Shown here piece by piece: positions 9,902 to 18,456 of a stretch of DNA of 64,000 nt. The stretch comes from Rhodanobacter denitrificans (GTDB lineage Bacteria; Pseudomonadota; Gammaproteobacteria; Xanthomonadales; Rhodanobacteraceae). The notes beneath the pieces were generated by a model. It did no database searches, was not told where the DNA came from, and saw nothing but the letters and a program-made list of their open reading frames with translations. The position numbers were made by a program, and so were the translations under genes. The stretch lies in contig JAFIHF010000041.1 of assembly GCA_017848855.1 (NCBI GenBank), positions 62,001 through 126,000 on the forward strand, written 5' to 3'. Within the stretch, counting starts at the first letter, position 1. The number at the start of each line of letters is the position of its first letter.

Positions 9902-9957
9902 GTGGGTCGGGATTCATCCCGACTCCGTGGGCAGTGTCGGGCTGAAGCCCGACCTAC
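9902..9957. repeat. Inverted pair of REP hairpins (BIME)
   Basis: Hairpin GTCGGGA-TTCA-TCCCGAC is followed by GTCGGGCT-GA-AGCCCGAC and closed by CTAC, the complement of a GTAG head. These are the same two hairpins that alternate in the 32-kb array, here oriented head-out between two convergent genes, a usual site for REP pairs. Confidence 0.85.
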
Positions 9958-9969
9958 GTCTGGCGGCGA

Positions 9970-10752
9970 TCAGTCGCCCTTGAACGCCGCCTTGCGCTTC
10001 TCCAGGAACGCGCCGGTGCCTTCGCGCATGTCCTGCGTGGAGAACATCAGCGCGAAGCCCTGGGTCTCGAATTCCAGGCCCTGGTCCAGCGACGCCTCGC
10101 CGCCTTGCAGCACCGCGTCGAGGATGCCGGCGGCGGCCAGCGGTGCCGCGGCGGCGAGTTGGTCGGCCAGCACGTTCACCGTTTCGTCGAGCGCCTCGGA
10201 CGCCACCACGCGGTTGACGAGGCCCAGTTCGTAGGCGCGCTGCGCGCCGATCGGCGCGCCGGTGAGGCACAGCTCCAGCGCGGCGCTGCGGCCGGCGAGG
10301 CGCAGCAGGCGCTGGGTGCCGCCGAAGCCGGGGATCAGGCCGAGGTTGATCTCGGGCTGGCCGAACTTCGCCTTCTCGCTGGCCACGCGCAGGTGGCAGG
10401 CCATCGCCAGCTCCATGCCGCCGCCCAGCGCAAAGCCCGGGATGCGCGCGACCACCGGCTTGCCCAGCCGTTCGATGCTGGTCATCAGGCGCTGGCCGGC
10501 GCGCGAGAAGCCCTGCGCCTGCATCGGCGTGTAGCCGTTCATCTCGGCGATGTCGGCGCCGGCCACGAAGGCCTTCTCGCCCGCGCCGGTGAGCACCACC
10601 GCGCGCACGGCGTCGTCCTGCGCGGCCTGGGCGAAGGCGATGGTGAGCTCGTTGAGCGTGTCGCGGTTGAGCGCGTTGAGCTTGTCGGGGCGGTTCACCG
10701 TGATGGTGCGCACCGCACCGCGGTTGGCGATTTCCAGGTTGCGATAGGCCAT
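9970..10752 (-). CDS. Enoyl-CoA hydratase (crotonase)
   Basis: 260-aa crotonase-fold enzyme hydrating trans-2-enoyl-CoA in beta-oxidation. Substrate loop NRPDKLNALNRDTLNEL, oxyanion-hole segment AFVAGADIAEM, and both catalytic glutamates are in place (GGGMELAMACHL and FGQPEINLGLIPGFGGTQRL). It is therefore a true hydratase rather than an isomerase. Length is standard. It is divergent from the FKBP gene with about 160 bp between. The exact substrate (short-chain or 3-hydroxybutyryl) cannot be read from sequence. Confidence 0.9.
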   Translation of the reverse strand: MAYRNLEIANRGAVRTITVNRPDKLNALNRDTLNELTIAFAQAAQDDAVRAVVLTGAGEKAFVAGADIAEMNGYTPMQAQGFSRAGQRLMTSIERLGKPVVARIPGFALGGGMELAMACHLRVASEKAKFGQPEINLGLIPGFGGTQRLLRLAGRSAALELCLTGAPIGAQRAYELGLVNRVVASEALDETVNVLADQLAAAAPLAAAGILDAVLQGGEASLDQGLEFETQGFALMFSTQDMREGTGAFLEKRKAAFKGD

Positions 10753-10911
10753 GCTGCAGACTCCGACGATGCCGAAACGCGCATGGTACTGCGGGAACCT
10801 TTGCCGCCGCCGGGTTTCTCAGGTTCCGTGCGCCCGGGTGGCCTCGGCTGCTGCAGGCGGCGGCGGAACCGCCTAGGATGTCGCAGGTGTGAGCGTGGGA
10901 TGGAGCGAGGA

Positions 10912-11664
10912 ATGACACGATTGCGTTGGCTTGCCTTCGGCCTGCTTTGCGTCGCGGCAGCGGCGTCTGCGCAGCAGCGTCCGGCGGCATCCGCGGCGGC
11001 CCCGGTGAAGCTGGACAAGGCCAAGCTCTCCTACGCGATCGGTTACCAGATCGGCAGCCAGTTCGTCGACAGCAAGGCCCAGCCGGGCATCCCGGAGATC
11101 GACATCGCCACCCTGCAGCGCGCGATCCAGGACGCCTACAGCAAGCGCACGCCAGCGGTGTCGATGCAGGCGATGCACCAGCAGCTCAGCGCCTTCAACC
11201 AGCAGCTGCGCACCGACGCGCAGGCCGAGTTCGAGCGGCTGGCGGAGGCCAACGCGCGCAAGAGCGCGGCCTTCCTGGCGCGCAACGCCAAGCAGGCCGG
11301 CGTGATCCAGCTGCCTTCCGGCATCCAGTATTCGGTGATGAAGAAGGGCGACGGCACGGTGCATCCCAGCGTGACCAGCACGGTGGTGGTGAACTACCGC
11401 GGCATGCTGGTGGACGGCACCGAGTTCGACAGCACCTGGGCGCACGGCGCGCCGGTGAGCTTCGCCGTGGACCGGGTGATCCCGGGCTGGCGCGACGTGA
11501 TCCCGCGCATGCGCGTGGGCGACCGCTGGAAGGTGGTGATCCCGCCGCAGCTGGCCTACGGCAAGGAAGGCGCGCTGCCGCGCATCGGCCCCAACGAGGC
11601 GCTGGTGTTCGAGATCGAGCTGCTGGCGATCAAGCCGCCCGAACCGGACCAGGCTTCGCGTTGA
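10912..11664 (+). CDS. FKBP-type peptidyl-prolyl cis-trans isomerase (FkpA/Mip-like)
   Basis: 250-aa periplasmic foldase. It has a signal peptide (MTRLRWLAFGLLCVAAAASA), an N-terminal helical dimerisation domain (about 30-135; LSYAIGYQIGSQFVDSK) and a C-terminal FKBP domain (about 150-245) with NYRGMLVDGTEFDSTW, VIPGWRD, VIPPQLAYGKEG and FEIELLAIK. ATG 10912 is chosen because GGAGCGAGG lies just before it; an ATG at 10900 overlaps that ribosome-binding site. It starts a row of four same-strand genes. Confidence 0.92.
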   Translation: MTRLRWLAFGLLCVAAAASAQQRPAASAAAPVKLDKAKLSYAIGYQIGSQFVDSKAQPGIPEIDIATLQRAIQDAYSKRTPAVSMQAMHQQLSAFNQQLRTDAQAEFERLAEANARKSAAFLARNAKQAGVIQLPSGIQYSVMKKGDGTVHPSVTSTVVVNYRGMLVDGTEFDSTWAHGAPVSFAVDRVIPGWRDVIPRMRVGDRWKVVIPPQLAYGKEGALPRIGPNEALVFEIELLAIKPPEPDQASR

Positions 11665-11694
11665 GCGGGCGCGTGCGCTGCTAAAATCACACGG

Positions 11695-11883
11695 ATGTCC
11701 AGCGAACCTCCTGCCTTGACGCCCCCGGCCACGCCTTGCATCGGCGTCTGCCGGCTCGATCCGCAGGGTTATTGCATCGGCTGCCGCCGCACGATCGAGG
11801 AGATCGGCCGCTGGCGCGGCATGAGCGAGGCCGAGCGCCTGCACGTGATGCACGCCGTGCTGCCCGCGCGCGCCCGCCCATGA
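11695..11883 (+). CDS. DUF1289 small cysteine-rich protein
   Basis: 62-aa protein with the DUF1289 signature CIGVCRLDPQGYCIGCRR and a following EEIGRWRGMSEAERLHVM. The four-cysteine arrangement suggests metal or Fe-S binding, which is unproven for the family. Its TGA overlaps the ATG of the NUDIX gene, so it is the first gene of a three-gene coupled operon with the CoA pyrophosphatase and the sulfurtransferase. Confidence 0.85.
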   Translation: MSSEPPALTPPATPCIGVCRLDPQGYCIGCRRTIEEIGRWRGMSEAERLHVMHAVLPARARP

Positions 11884-12473
11884 ATGACGAGTTGCTGCAG
11901 GCGCTGCGGCCGCTGTCCGCGCCGACCACCGCGCCGGGCTGGAACCACGCCGACATCAGCACGCTGCTGGGCAACGCGCAGCGCCGGCCGGCGGCGGTGC
12001 TGCTGGGCCTGCGCGACAGCGTCGATCCGCGGCTGGTGTTCACCGTGCGCACCGATCATCTGCAGTCGCACGCCGGGCAGGTGGCGTTTCCCGGCGGCGG
12101 CATGGACCCCGGCGACGCCAGCGCGCTGGCCACCGCGCTGCGCGAGAGCGAGGAGGAGATCGGCCTCGACCGCGCGCTGGTGACGCCGCTGGGCTACCTC
12201 GACAACTTCGAGACGATCAGCGGCTACCGCATCACCCCGGTGGTGGCGCGCATCGCCGCGCACGCGCAGCTGCATGCCGCGCCCGCGGAGGTGGCCGAGG
12301 TGTTCGAGGTGCCGCTGGCGTTTTTCCTTGAACCGGCCAACCTGCGCCGTTATGTCATGGACTACCGCGGCCACCGGCGCGAGATGGTGGAGTTCGTGCA
12401 CGGTCGCCACCGCATCTGGGGCGCCACCGCGGCGATCCTGCAGAACCTGCTGACGAGGATGGGACGCGCATGA
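11880..12473 (+). CDS. CoA pyrophosphatase (NUDIX hydrolase)
   Basis: 197-aa NUDIX enzyme of the CoA/acyl-CoA diphosphatase group. It shows the group-specific DHLQSHAGQVAFPGGGMDPG followed directly by the Nudix box end ALRESEEEIGL. It releases 4'-phosphopantetheine from CoA and is proposed to clear oxidised CoA. It overlaps DUF1289 upstream and the sulfurtransferase downstream by ATGA. Confidence 0.9.
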   Translation: MNDELLQALRPLSAPTTAPGWNHADISTLLGNAQRRPAAVLLGLRDSVDPRLVFTVRTDHLQSHAGQVAFPGGGMDPGDASALATALRESEEEIGLDRALVTPLGYLDNFETISGYRITPVVARIAAHAQLHAAPAEVAEVFEVPLAFFLEPANLRRYVMDYRGHRREMVEFVHGRHRIWGATAAILQNLLTRMGRA

Positions 12474-13318
12474 AGACCACGCTGATTGCGGCCGCCGAGC
12501 TGGCCGCGCTGCCGCCGGCCGAGGTGCTGATCGTCGACTGCCGCAAGGATCTCGCCGATCCGGCAAAGGGGCGGCGCGACTACGCGGCCGGCCACATCCC
12601 CGGAGCCGTGTACGCCGAACTCGACACCGACCTCTCCGACCTCTCGCTGCAAGCGCAGGGCCTGGGCCGGCATCCGCTGCCTTCCGCCGCATCCTTCGCC
12701 GCCGTGCTGGGCCGCTGGGGCTGGCGGCCGGGCCTGCAGGTGGTGGCCTACGACGCGGCGAACGGCGCGCTGGCCGCCGCGCGGTTGTGGTGGCTGCTGC
12801 GCTACGCGGGCGAACGCGCCGTGGCCGTGCTCGACGGCGGCTACGCCGCGTGGCAGGCGGCTGGCCTGCCGGTGGAAACCGCCGTGCCGCAACGTGCGCC
12901 GACCACGGTGGCGGTGCGGTTCGATGCGTCCCGGGTCGTGCTCGACCACGCCGCGCTGCACGCCGCGCCGGCGCCGCTGCTGCTCGACGCCCGCGCCGCG
13001 CCGCGCTACCGCGGCGACACCGAACCGCTCGATCCCGTCGCCGGCCACGTGCCCGGCGCGTTGAATCGCCCGTTCGCCGACAACCTCACCGCCGACGGCC
13101 GCTTCAAGCCGGCGGCAGCACTGAAAAACGAATTCCTCGCCGTGCTCGGCTCGCGCGTGCCACGCGACGTGGTGCACATGTGCGGCTCCGGCGTCACCGC
13201 CTGCCACAACCTGCTGGCGATGGAGCATGCCGGCCTCGCCGGCTCGCGCCTGTACGCGCCGTCGTGGAGCGGCTGGTGCAGCGACCGCGCGCGGCCGGTG
13301 GCGACGGGCGGTGAGTGA
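12470..13318 (+). CDS. Two-domain sulfurtransferase (rhodanese / 3-mercaptopyruvate type)
   Basis: 282-aa tandem rhodanese. The inactive N-terminal domain has DCRKDLADP, AGHIPGAVYAELDTDLS and the VVAYDAANGALAAARLWWLL region where Cys is replaced. The catalytic C-terminal domain has LLDARAAPRYRG, GHVPGALNRPF and the active loop CGSGVTA (Cys in HMCGSGVTACHN). CGSG[VT]A loops are typical of the mercaptopyruvate/thiosulfate sulfurtransferase class. Last gene of the coupled operon. Sulfur donor is uncertain. Confidence 0.9.
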   Translation: MKTTLIAAAELAALPPAEVLIVDCRKDLADPAKGRRDYAAGHIPGAVYAELDTDLSDLSLQAQGLGRHPLPSAASFAAVLGRWGWRPGLQVVAYDAANGALAAARLWWLLRYAGERAVAVLDGGYAAWQAAGLPVETAVPQRAPTTVAVRFDASRVVLDHAALHAAPAPLLLDARAAPRYRGDTEPLDPVAGHVPGALNRPFADNLTADGRFKPAAALKNEFLAVLGSRVPRDVVHMCGSGVTACHNLLAMEHAGLAGSRLYAPSWSGWCSDRARPVATGGE

Positions 13319-13327
13319 GCGGCGCGG

Positions 13328-13645
13328 TTACTTCGTGCCGCCCATCCACGCCGGGATGTCGCGTTTTTCGTGCAGCACGCGCCAGACGTCGATGCGATCC
13401 TCACGTTCGACGTAGAACACCAGGTACGGAAAGCCGTCGACCGGCCAGAAACGAAGGCCATCCAGGTGAAGGGGAAGTGCGTAGCGCGTGGAGCCGGCGG
13501 AAGGATGGCGTGCGATGCGGGCGAGACTGGTATCGACGGCAGCAAGGAAACGTTCGCCGGTAGCGTGACCAGCCTCGCGGCCGTACCACTTCGCCGCCTC
13601 CATGGTGTCGTGGCGTGCGGGGCGGCGCCAGTGCAACGGCTTCAT
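13328..13645 (-). CDS. parE: ParE/RelE-superfamily toxin
   Basis: 105-aa toxin-fold protein: WYGREAGHATGERFLAAVD, then LARIARHPSAGSTRY and the strand pair FPYLVFYVEREDRIDVWRVL. The family either poisons gyrase (ParE) or cuts mRNA (RelE). The ParD partner argues for the ParE branch. Its ATG overlaps the TGA of the antitoxin gene by four bases, so toxin translation depends on antitoxin translation. Convergent with the sulfurtransferase, 9 bp away. Confidence 0.88.
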   Translation of the reverse strand: MKPLHWRRPARHDTMEAAKWYGREAGHATGERFLAAVDTSLARIARHPSAGSTRYALPLHLDGLRFWPVDGFPYLVFYVEREDRIDVWRVLHEKRDIPAWMGGTK

Positions 13646-13881
13646 CGCGAGAGATGTTCTCGCAGCTCTTTGCGCATCTGCCGGAAGGTGTCCTCGGTGA
13701 CCGGTTCGGCAGGCCCGGAGTTGAATCCGTCGAGCAGCATGTTGCGCAGCTTCTCCGCGTCGCGCTGTTTGCGGATCAGTTCGCGCAGGTATTCGCTGCT
13801 GGAGCCGTAGGCGTGTTCGGCGACCTGGGCGTCGACGAAGGCCTTGAGGTCGTCGGGCAGGGAGATGTTCATGGTGGCCAT
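13642..13881 (-). CDS. parD: ParD-family antitoxin
   Basis: 79-aa antitoxin starting MATMNISLPDDLKAFVDAQV, the ribbon-helix-helix DNA-binding N-terminus of the ParD/CopG class, with GSSSEYLRELIRKQ after it. The C-terminal toxin-binding tail contains DTFRQMRKELREHL. The start at 13881 is supported by AGAGG about eight bases before it. ATG 13872 and 13908 are alternatives, but 13908 lies inside the operator-like repeat. Confidence 0.88.
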   Translation of the reverse strand: MATMNISLPDDLKAFVDAQVAEHAYGSSSEYLRELIRKQRDAEKLRNMLLDGFNSGPAEPVTEDTFRQMRKELREHLSR

Positions 13882-13911
13882 GGCAAGCCTCTTGGCAAAG
13901 TTTGCCATGGC
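13877..13911. promoter_or_regulatory. Putative ParD operator (10-bp inverted repeat)
   Basis: Perfect arms GCCATGGCAA (13877-13886) and TTGCCATGGC (13902-13911), 15 bp apart, flank the parD ribosome-binding site and include its start codon. ParD-type antitoxins usually bind such palindromes to autoregulate; the site here is inferred from position and symmetry. Confidence 0.5.
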
Positions 13912-13945
13912 ATTTTGTGGCCGCGGCGGCGGGTTCGCAAGCCGC

Positions 13946-14701
13946 TCAGCCCTTGCTCTTCAGCCGCGCCACCAGCGCCTGCAGCGTGGCCTGCGTCTGC
14001 GGGTGGAAGTAGCCGTCGAGGAAGTCGTCCAGCGGCAGCGCGTCGACGTCGGCGAAGGTGGCGACGAGGTCGGCGCGGGCGAGGCGGCGGGTGGCGAGCA
14101 TGGCGTGGTCGGGCAGGGCGAGCAGCTCGTCCATCCAGCGCAGCGCGCGCGTCGTCACCTGGTCGATGCCGGTGGTTTCGTCGACGAAGCCGCAGGCCAA
14201 CGCCTCCTGTGCGTCGACCATCACGCCGGACACCAGCAGGCGTTCGGCGCGGTACGCGCCCACCACGCGGCGCAGCGCGAGCTGGATGCAGTCGGGCACG
14301 GGCAGGCCCACCTGTACCTCGTTGAGGCCGATCCGGTACGGCCCTTGCGCCATCACGCGGTAGTCGCACATCAGCGCCAGCACGGCGCCGCCGGCGGGGC
14401 TGTGGCCGGTGATCGCGGCGGCCAGCGGCACCGGCGAGCAGGCCAGTGCGGCGCCGGCGGCGAAGAACTCGCGCCAGTAGGCGCGGGCGCCGGCGCGGTC
14501 CATCTGCAGCACGGCGGGCACGTCCACGCCGGCGGAGAACATGCCGGGCACGCCGGACAGCACGATGCCGCGTGCGCCGCCGGCGATGGCGTCGGCGAGC
14601 GCGCCGCGCAGCGCATGCAGCAGCTCCAGGTTCAGCGCGTTGACCGGAGGGCGCGCAAGGTGGATTTCGGTGACGGCGTCGTGCCGGATGATGTCGAGCA
14701 T
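13946..14701 (-). CDS. 3,2-trans-enoyl-CoA isomerase-like crotonase
   Basis: 251-aa crotonase-fold protein. It contains GMFSAGVDVP, GHSPAGGAVLALMCDYRVM and YRIGLNEVQVGLPVP. The first hydratase glutamate is replaced by Val (GGAVLA), and only the second (LNEVQVG) remains. That matches mitochondrial ECI1, which moves the double bond of 3-enoyl-CoA to the 2-position so unsaturated fatty acids can enter beta-oxidation. Assignment as isomerase is from these residues. The DUF4139 gene lies directly upstream on the same strand. Confidence 0.82.
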   Translation of the reverse strand: MLDIIRHDAVTEIHLARPPVNALNLELLHALRGALADAIAGGARGIVLSGVPGMFSAGVDVPAVLQMDRAGARAYWREFFAAGAALACSPVPLAAAITGHSPAGGAVLALMCDYRVMAQGPYRIGLNEVQVGLPVPDCIQLALRRVVGAYRAERLLVSGVMVDAQEALACGFVDETTGIDQVTTRALRWMDELLALPDHAMLATRRLARADLVATFADVDALPLDDFLDGYFHPQTQATLQALVARLKSKG

Positions 14702-14717
14702 GGGGTGGCTCCGTGGG

Positions 14718-16193
14718 TTACTGCTGCGGGTGCTGGTCGGCGGTCCAGCTGTAGTGCACGGCGTAGTCCAGCATGGCCTCGCCGTGGGCGGGCACGTCCA
14801 CGCGGAACTCCAGCGTGTCGGTGGTCTGCCGGCTGGGCTTGATGGTGGACGAGGCCAGCTTCCACTCGCGCCAGCGGTTGGGGTGCTCGCGCACGGTGAC
14901 GGTGCGCGCGCCGTCGCCGGCGTTGGTGAGCGTGATGCGGAACGCCTCGTCCAGCGTGCGGCCGGTCTGGTCCACGTGGAAGGCGGTGCGCTCGCGTTGG
15001 GCGCGCAGGTCGAAGGCCTGGCCCAGGTTGATGCTGGCGTCGCCGCCCTTGGGCGTGTCCTCGATGCGGCCTTCGCCGATGAATTGCGGCGTGCCGTGGC
15101 TGTCCTGCGCCAGCACGCGCAGATAACCGGCGGGCAAGCTGTCGAAGGCGGCGAGCTTGAGCGTGCTGGTGATGTTGCCGCTGCCGTTGCCGCCGTTGAA
15201 GTCGCGGCCCAGCATCGGTTGCGGCGGCTGCCAGCTGCCGCCGTTTTCGAAGAGGTTGGTGCGCTCGCAGGCCAGCGTGCGCGTGGCGTACAGCGGCACC
15301 TGGCTGACGCTGCCGTCGGGCAGGTTCACCGGCGCGGGCAGGGTGTAGCTGCGGTAGTTGTCCAGTTGCTCCTGCTGCGGCAGCGGTGCGGCGGCATACG
15401 CCTTGGCATTCGCCACCGCCATCATCGGGCGCGGGCCGGAGGTCTTGGCGAAATTCGGCTCGCCGGCGATCAGGGTGAGCTTCGCATCGCTCCAGTCGCG
15501 GCCGCTGCGGTTGGCGATGCTGGCGCGCGATTCGAACTGCATGCGGCAGGCTGCGCCGGGTTGCAGCGTGGCGACGTAGGCGGCACGCCAGCCGAGGCCG
15601 GCGGTGGGGTAGCTGAGCACGGCGGCGGTGTCGCCGCCGCGCGCGGCGTCCACGCGCAGGCGCAGGCTGGAGCCGGTGGGGATGTTGCCGTCGCTCGCGC
15701 GGATCGCGGAGTACTGCCGCACCAGCGTGCTGCCGGACGGGGATTGGACGACCAGCCCGTCGCTACTCGCGCGCAGCAGCGTGCCGCTGACGATGGCCTG
15801 GCCGTTGTCGCCCAGCACGGCGATCTCGCGGCCGAGCAGGCCGGTCAGCGCGCCGCTGCCGCCCTGGCTCAGCAGCAGGCGCTGCGAGACCACCTTGGCG
15901 CCGCCGTCGGGAAAGCCCAGCGCCAGCGCCTCGGCGTCGAGATGGTCGGGCAGGTCGCCCAAGGTGATGTCCTGCATGCCGGGCTTGAGCGTGAGCGCGC
16001 GCCGCTCGCGGATCACCGCATAGCCGTCGTCGAGGTTGCCGTCGCCGCTGCTCGCGTACAGCGCGGCGCTGTCGCTGCGGTACAGCGTGATGTCGGCACC
16101 GTTGGCGGCAGGCGTCGCCGCGGCGGCGGGAGCGGCGCAGGCGAGGCCGGCGACGCAGGCCAGCGCGAGGGCGGACAAGGCAGGCTGGTGCAT
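14718..16193 (-). CDS. DUF4139 domain secreted protein
   Basis: 491-aa protein with a signal peptide (MHQPALSALALACVAGLACA). DUF4139 features are visible: ITLYRSDSAALYAS early, repeated beta-rich segments, SYPTAGLGWRAAYVATLQPG, a string of receptor-like strands, and the terminal TVTVREHPNRWREWKLASS followed by TLEFRVDVPAHGEAMLDYAV. The family occurs widely in proteobacteria and is undefined functionally. ATG 16193 is preferred because the signal peptide begins there; the frame is open much further upstream. Confidence 0.82.
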   Translation of the reverse strand: MHQPALSALALACVAGLACAAPAAAATPAANGADITLYRSDSAALYASSGDGNLDDGYAVIRERRALTLKPGMQDITLGDLPDHLDAEALALGFPDGGAKVVSQRLLLSQGGSGALTGLLGREIAVLGDNGQAIVSGTLLRASSDGLVVQSPSGSTLVRQYSAIRASDGNIPTGSSLRLRVDAARGGDTAAVLSYPTAGLGWRAAYVATLQPGAACRMQFESRASIANRSGRDWSDAKLTLIAGEPNFAKTSGPRPMMAVANAKAYAAAPLPQQEQLDNYRSYTLPAPVNLPDGSVSQVPLYATRTLACERTNLFENGGSWQPPQPMLGRDFNGGNGSGNITSTLKLAAFDSLPAGYLRVLAQDSHGTPQFIGEGRIEDTPKGGDASINLGQAFDLRAQRERTAFHVDQTGRTLDEAFRITLTNAGDGARTVTVREHPNRWREWKLASSTIKPSRQTTDTLEFRVDVPAHGEAMLDYAVHYSWTADQHPQQ

Positions 16194-16279
16194 GGGGCTG
16201 CTCCTGGGGAAAGGCGGCTCGATCTTAGCCGGTCCCGCAGGGCCACGAAGGTCGCGATGCCCGCGGCCTGCAAGCCGCC

Positions 16280-16552
16280 TCAATGCACGTGGTTCGACTC
16301 GCCGCGATGCCCGCACCGCACGAAGTGGAAGTGTTCCGGCACCGGATCCTCGCCGCCCGCGCACAGCGGCTGGCAGCGCAGCAGGCGCCAGGCGGTGAGC
16401 AGGCAGCCGCGCCAGGGGCCGAAGCGTGTGACCGCGATCCGTGCATAATCGGAGCAACTGGGGTAGAAACGGCAACGTTGACCCAAGAGGGGGCTGAGCC
16501 AGCGCTTGTACAGGCGCAGCAGGAACAGCAGGGATCGGGTCAGTACGTTCAC
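16280..16552 (-). CDS. yidD: Membrane protein insertion efficiency factor YidD
   Basis: 90-aa protein with the YidD core [20 protein letters not shown] and YPSCSDYA, then [20 protein letters not shown]. It supports YidC-dependent membrane protein insertion. In most gammaproteobacteria yidD lies in rpmH-rnpA-yidD-yidC; here it stands alone between the DUF4139 gene and dksA. Confidence 0.93.
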   Translation of the reverse strand: MNVLTRSLLFLLRLYKRWLSPLLGQRCRFYPSCSDYARIAVTRFGPWRGCLLTAWRLLRCQPLCAGGEDPVPEHFHFVRCGHRGESNHVH

Positions 16553-16666
16553 GTTGCCGGAACAGCTTGCCGCCAGTAGTGTTGCCAGTATCCCAGAAGC
16601 CGGCTTGCCGGTGCAGGATACATGGGCTATAACACCCGGCCGCCAAGACCAAAATGGTGAAGGAAT

Positions 16667-17815
16667 ATGGCGAAAACCACGCGCAGTTCGACCACCACCA
16701 AGGCCAGCAAGGGGAAGGCGCCGGCCAAGTCGCGGGATGCTGCATCCGCCAAGGCGAAAGCCGCCGGCGCGCGGGCATCGAAGTCCGTCGCGAAGGCTCC
16801 CGCCAGGAAGGCGGCTGCGAAGAAGGTGGCCAAGCCTGCCGTGAAGAAGCCGGTGGCGAAGAAAGCCGCGGTGAAGAAACCGGCACCCGCCAGCAAAACG
16901 TCCCCGAAGAAGCTCGCGAAGCCGGCGGCCAGGAAGCCGGCCAAGCCGGTGGCGAAGAAGCCGGCAGCCAAACCCGTCGCCCGCAAGGCAGCCGCCAAGC
17001 CGGCACCGAAGCCGGTCGCGAAAAAGCTTGCCAAGCCCGCCGCCAAGCCAGCGGCCAAGCCTGCGGCGAAGAAGCCCGCCGCGAAGCCGGCGGCGGTGGC
17101 CAAGCCGGTAGCCGTCGCCACGCCGGTCAAGGGCAAGCCCGTCGCATCCCTGCCGGCGGCTGCGCCGGCCAAGGTCGCGCCGGCGCTTGCCGCAAAGAAA
17201 CCATCCCCACCCGTCGCCTTGCCGCTCAAGGGCAAGGTGGCGAGTGCCACGGCCATGGTGCTGCCGCGCAGTGCGAACGCCACGGCCAATGCATCCCTCA
17301 AGCCATCGAAAAACACGTCGTCCCCAATGAACAAGCTGGCTGCAAAAAACCTAGACAACGGCGTCACCCGCGAAGACGGGCGCTACGCCCTCCCCGCCAC
17401 CACGCAGATCGCATTGCCGAAGGGTTATCACCCCTCCTCCAAGGAGGAGTACATGAACCCGATGCATCTGGCCTACTTCCGCAACAAGCTGCGCGAGTGG
17501 CGCGACCAGCTGGTGGAGGAGTCGCGCCAGACCATGGACAACCTGCGCGAGGAAGTGCGCGACGTGGGCGACGAGGCCGAGCGCGCCACCCGCGAGACGG
17601 AAAACTCGCTGGAGCTGCGCACCCGCGATCGCTACCGCAAGCTGATCTCCAAGATCGACAAGGCGCTGCGCCGCATCGAGGAAGGCAGCTACGGCTACTG
17701 CGAGGAGACCGATGAGGAAATCGGCATCGAGCGCTTGGATGCTCGTCCGATCGCCACGTTGTCGCTCGATGCGCAGGAGCGTCGCGAGCACCTGCAGAAG
17801 CAGATGGGCGACTGA
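16667..17815 (+). CDS. dksA: RNA polymerase-binding DksA with Lys/Ala/Pro-rich extension and degenerate zinc finger
   Basis: 382-aa protein. Residues 1 to about 220 are low-complexity repeats of [14 protein letters not shown] type, strongly basic and probably disordered. The DksA body follows: coiled-coil [19 protein letters not shown] through [19 protein letters not shown], with the coil-tip region [15 protein letters not shown]. In the C4 finger only Cys345 survives; the other ligand positions are Thr348, Ser366 and Ala369 (YCEETDEE...TLSLDAQE). DksA binds the RNA polymerase secondary channel and works with ppGpp. ATG 16667 begins the basic tail; the frame has no other good start before the body. 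Confidence 0.9.
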   Translation: MAKTTRSSTTTKASKGKAPAKSRDAASAKAKAAGARASKSVAKAPARKAAAKKVAKPAVKKPVAKKAAVKKPAPASKTSPKKLAKPAARKPAKPVAKKPAAKPVARKAAAKPAPKPVAKKLAKPAAKPAAKPAAKKPAAKPAAVAKPVAVATPVKGKPVASLPAAAPAKVAPALAAKKPSPPVALPLKGKVASATAMVLPRSANATANASLKPSKNTSSPMNKLAAKNLDNGVTREDGRYALPATTQIALPKGYHPSSKEEYMNPMHLAYFRNKLREWRDQLVEESRQTMDNLREEVRDVGDEAERATRETENSLELRTRDRYRKLISKIDKALRRIEEGSYGYCEETDEEIGIERLDARPIATLSLDAQERREHLQKQMGD

Positions 17816-17871
17816 TTGCGGTTTCCTTGCGCTCCTCCGTGGGCGCAAGGATCAAGCACGGCATCCTTTCA

Positions 17872-17904
17872 GCAAAAAGCCCCGCTTCGAGCGGGGCTTT
17901 TTGC
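17872..17904 (+). terminator. Rho-independent terminator after dksA
   Basis: AAAAAGCCCCGC-TTCGA-GCGGGGCTTTTT stem with a U-run on either strand, 57 bp past the dksA stop and 66 bp past the sufE stop. It is bidirectional and serves both convergent genes. Confidence 0.9.
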
Positions 17905-17969
17905 GATGGGGAATGAAGAAGTGACGTGTGTGCGAGAGCAGCTTCCTCTCACTCCTCACTCCTCTCCAC

Positions 17970-18410
17970 TCACTTCTCCCCCGCCGCAGCCGCGGCGGCG
18001 TATCCCTTCAACTTCGCCAGCATCGCCGCCAGCCCGTTCGAGCGCGTGGGCGAGAGGTGCTTGGCCAAGCCGATGGCCTGGATGAAGTCCGGTTCGGTGG
18101 CGAGGATCTCGGCGGCCGGGCGGTCGGAGTACACGCGCAGCACCAGCGCGATCAGGCCGGAGACGATGGCCGAGTCGCTGGCCGCGTCGAAGTGCATGCG
18201 CGCGGCGTCGCCGCTGGGCACCAGCCACACCATCGACTGGCAGCCGTGCACGCGGAAGGCTTCGGTCTTGTGCGCGTCCGGGAACGGCGGCAGCTGCCGG
18301 CCGAGGTCGATCAGGTACTGGTAGCGCTCGCTCCACTCGCTGAAGTAGGCGAACTCCTCGGCGATCTCGCGCTGCGCCTCGTCGGCGCTTGATGTGGCGG
18401 TGTCGTTCAT
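17970..18410 (-). CDS. sufE: SufE-family cysteine desulfurase sulfur acceptor
   Basis: 146-aa protein. It has EIAEEFAYFSEWSERYQYLI, PPFPDAHKTEAFRVHGCQS (acceptor Cys in HGCQSMVWL) and the late LSPTRSNGLAAMLAKLKGYA. SufE accepts persulfide from a SufS/CsdA desulfurase for Fe-S assembly. ATG 18410 begins the conserved protein; a start at 18455 would add 15 atypical residues. No suf genes are nearby. The cysS gene lies 46 bp upstream on the same strand. Confidence 0.9.
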   Translation of the reverse strand: MNDTATSSADEAQREIAEEFAYFSEWSERYQYLIDLGRQLPPFPDAHKTEAFRVHGCQSMVWLVPSGDAARMHFDAASDSAIVSGLIALVLRVYSDRPAAEILATEPDFIQAIGLAKHLSPTRSNGLAAMLAKLKGYAAAAAAGEK

Positions 18411-18456
18411 GTGCACATTATCTCGCAACGTACGAGACCGCGCGAAATGGTACATG

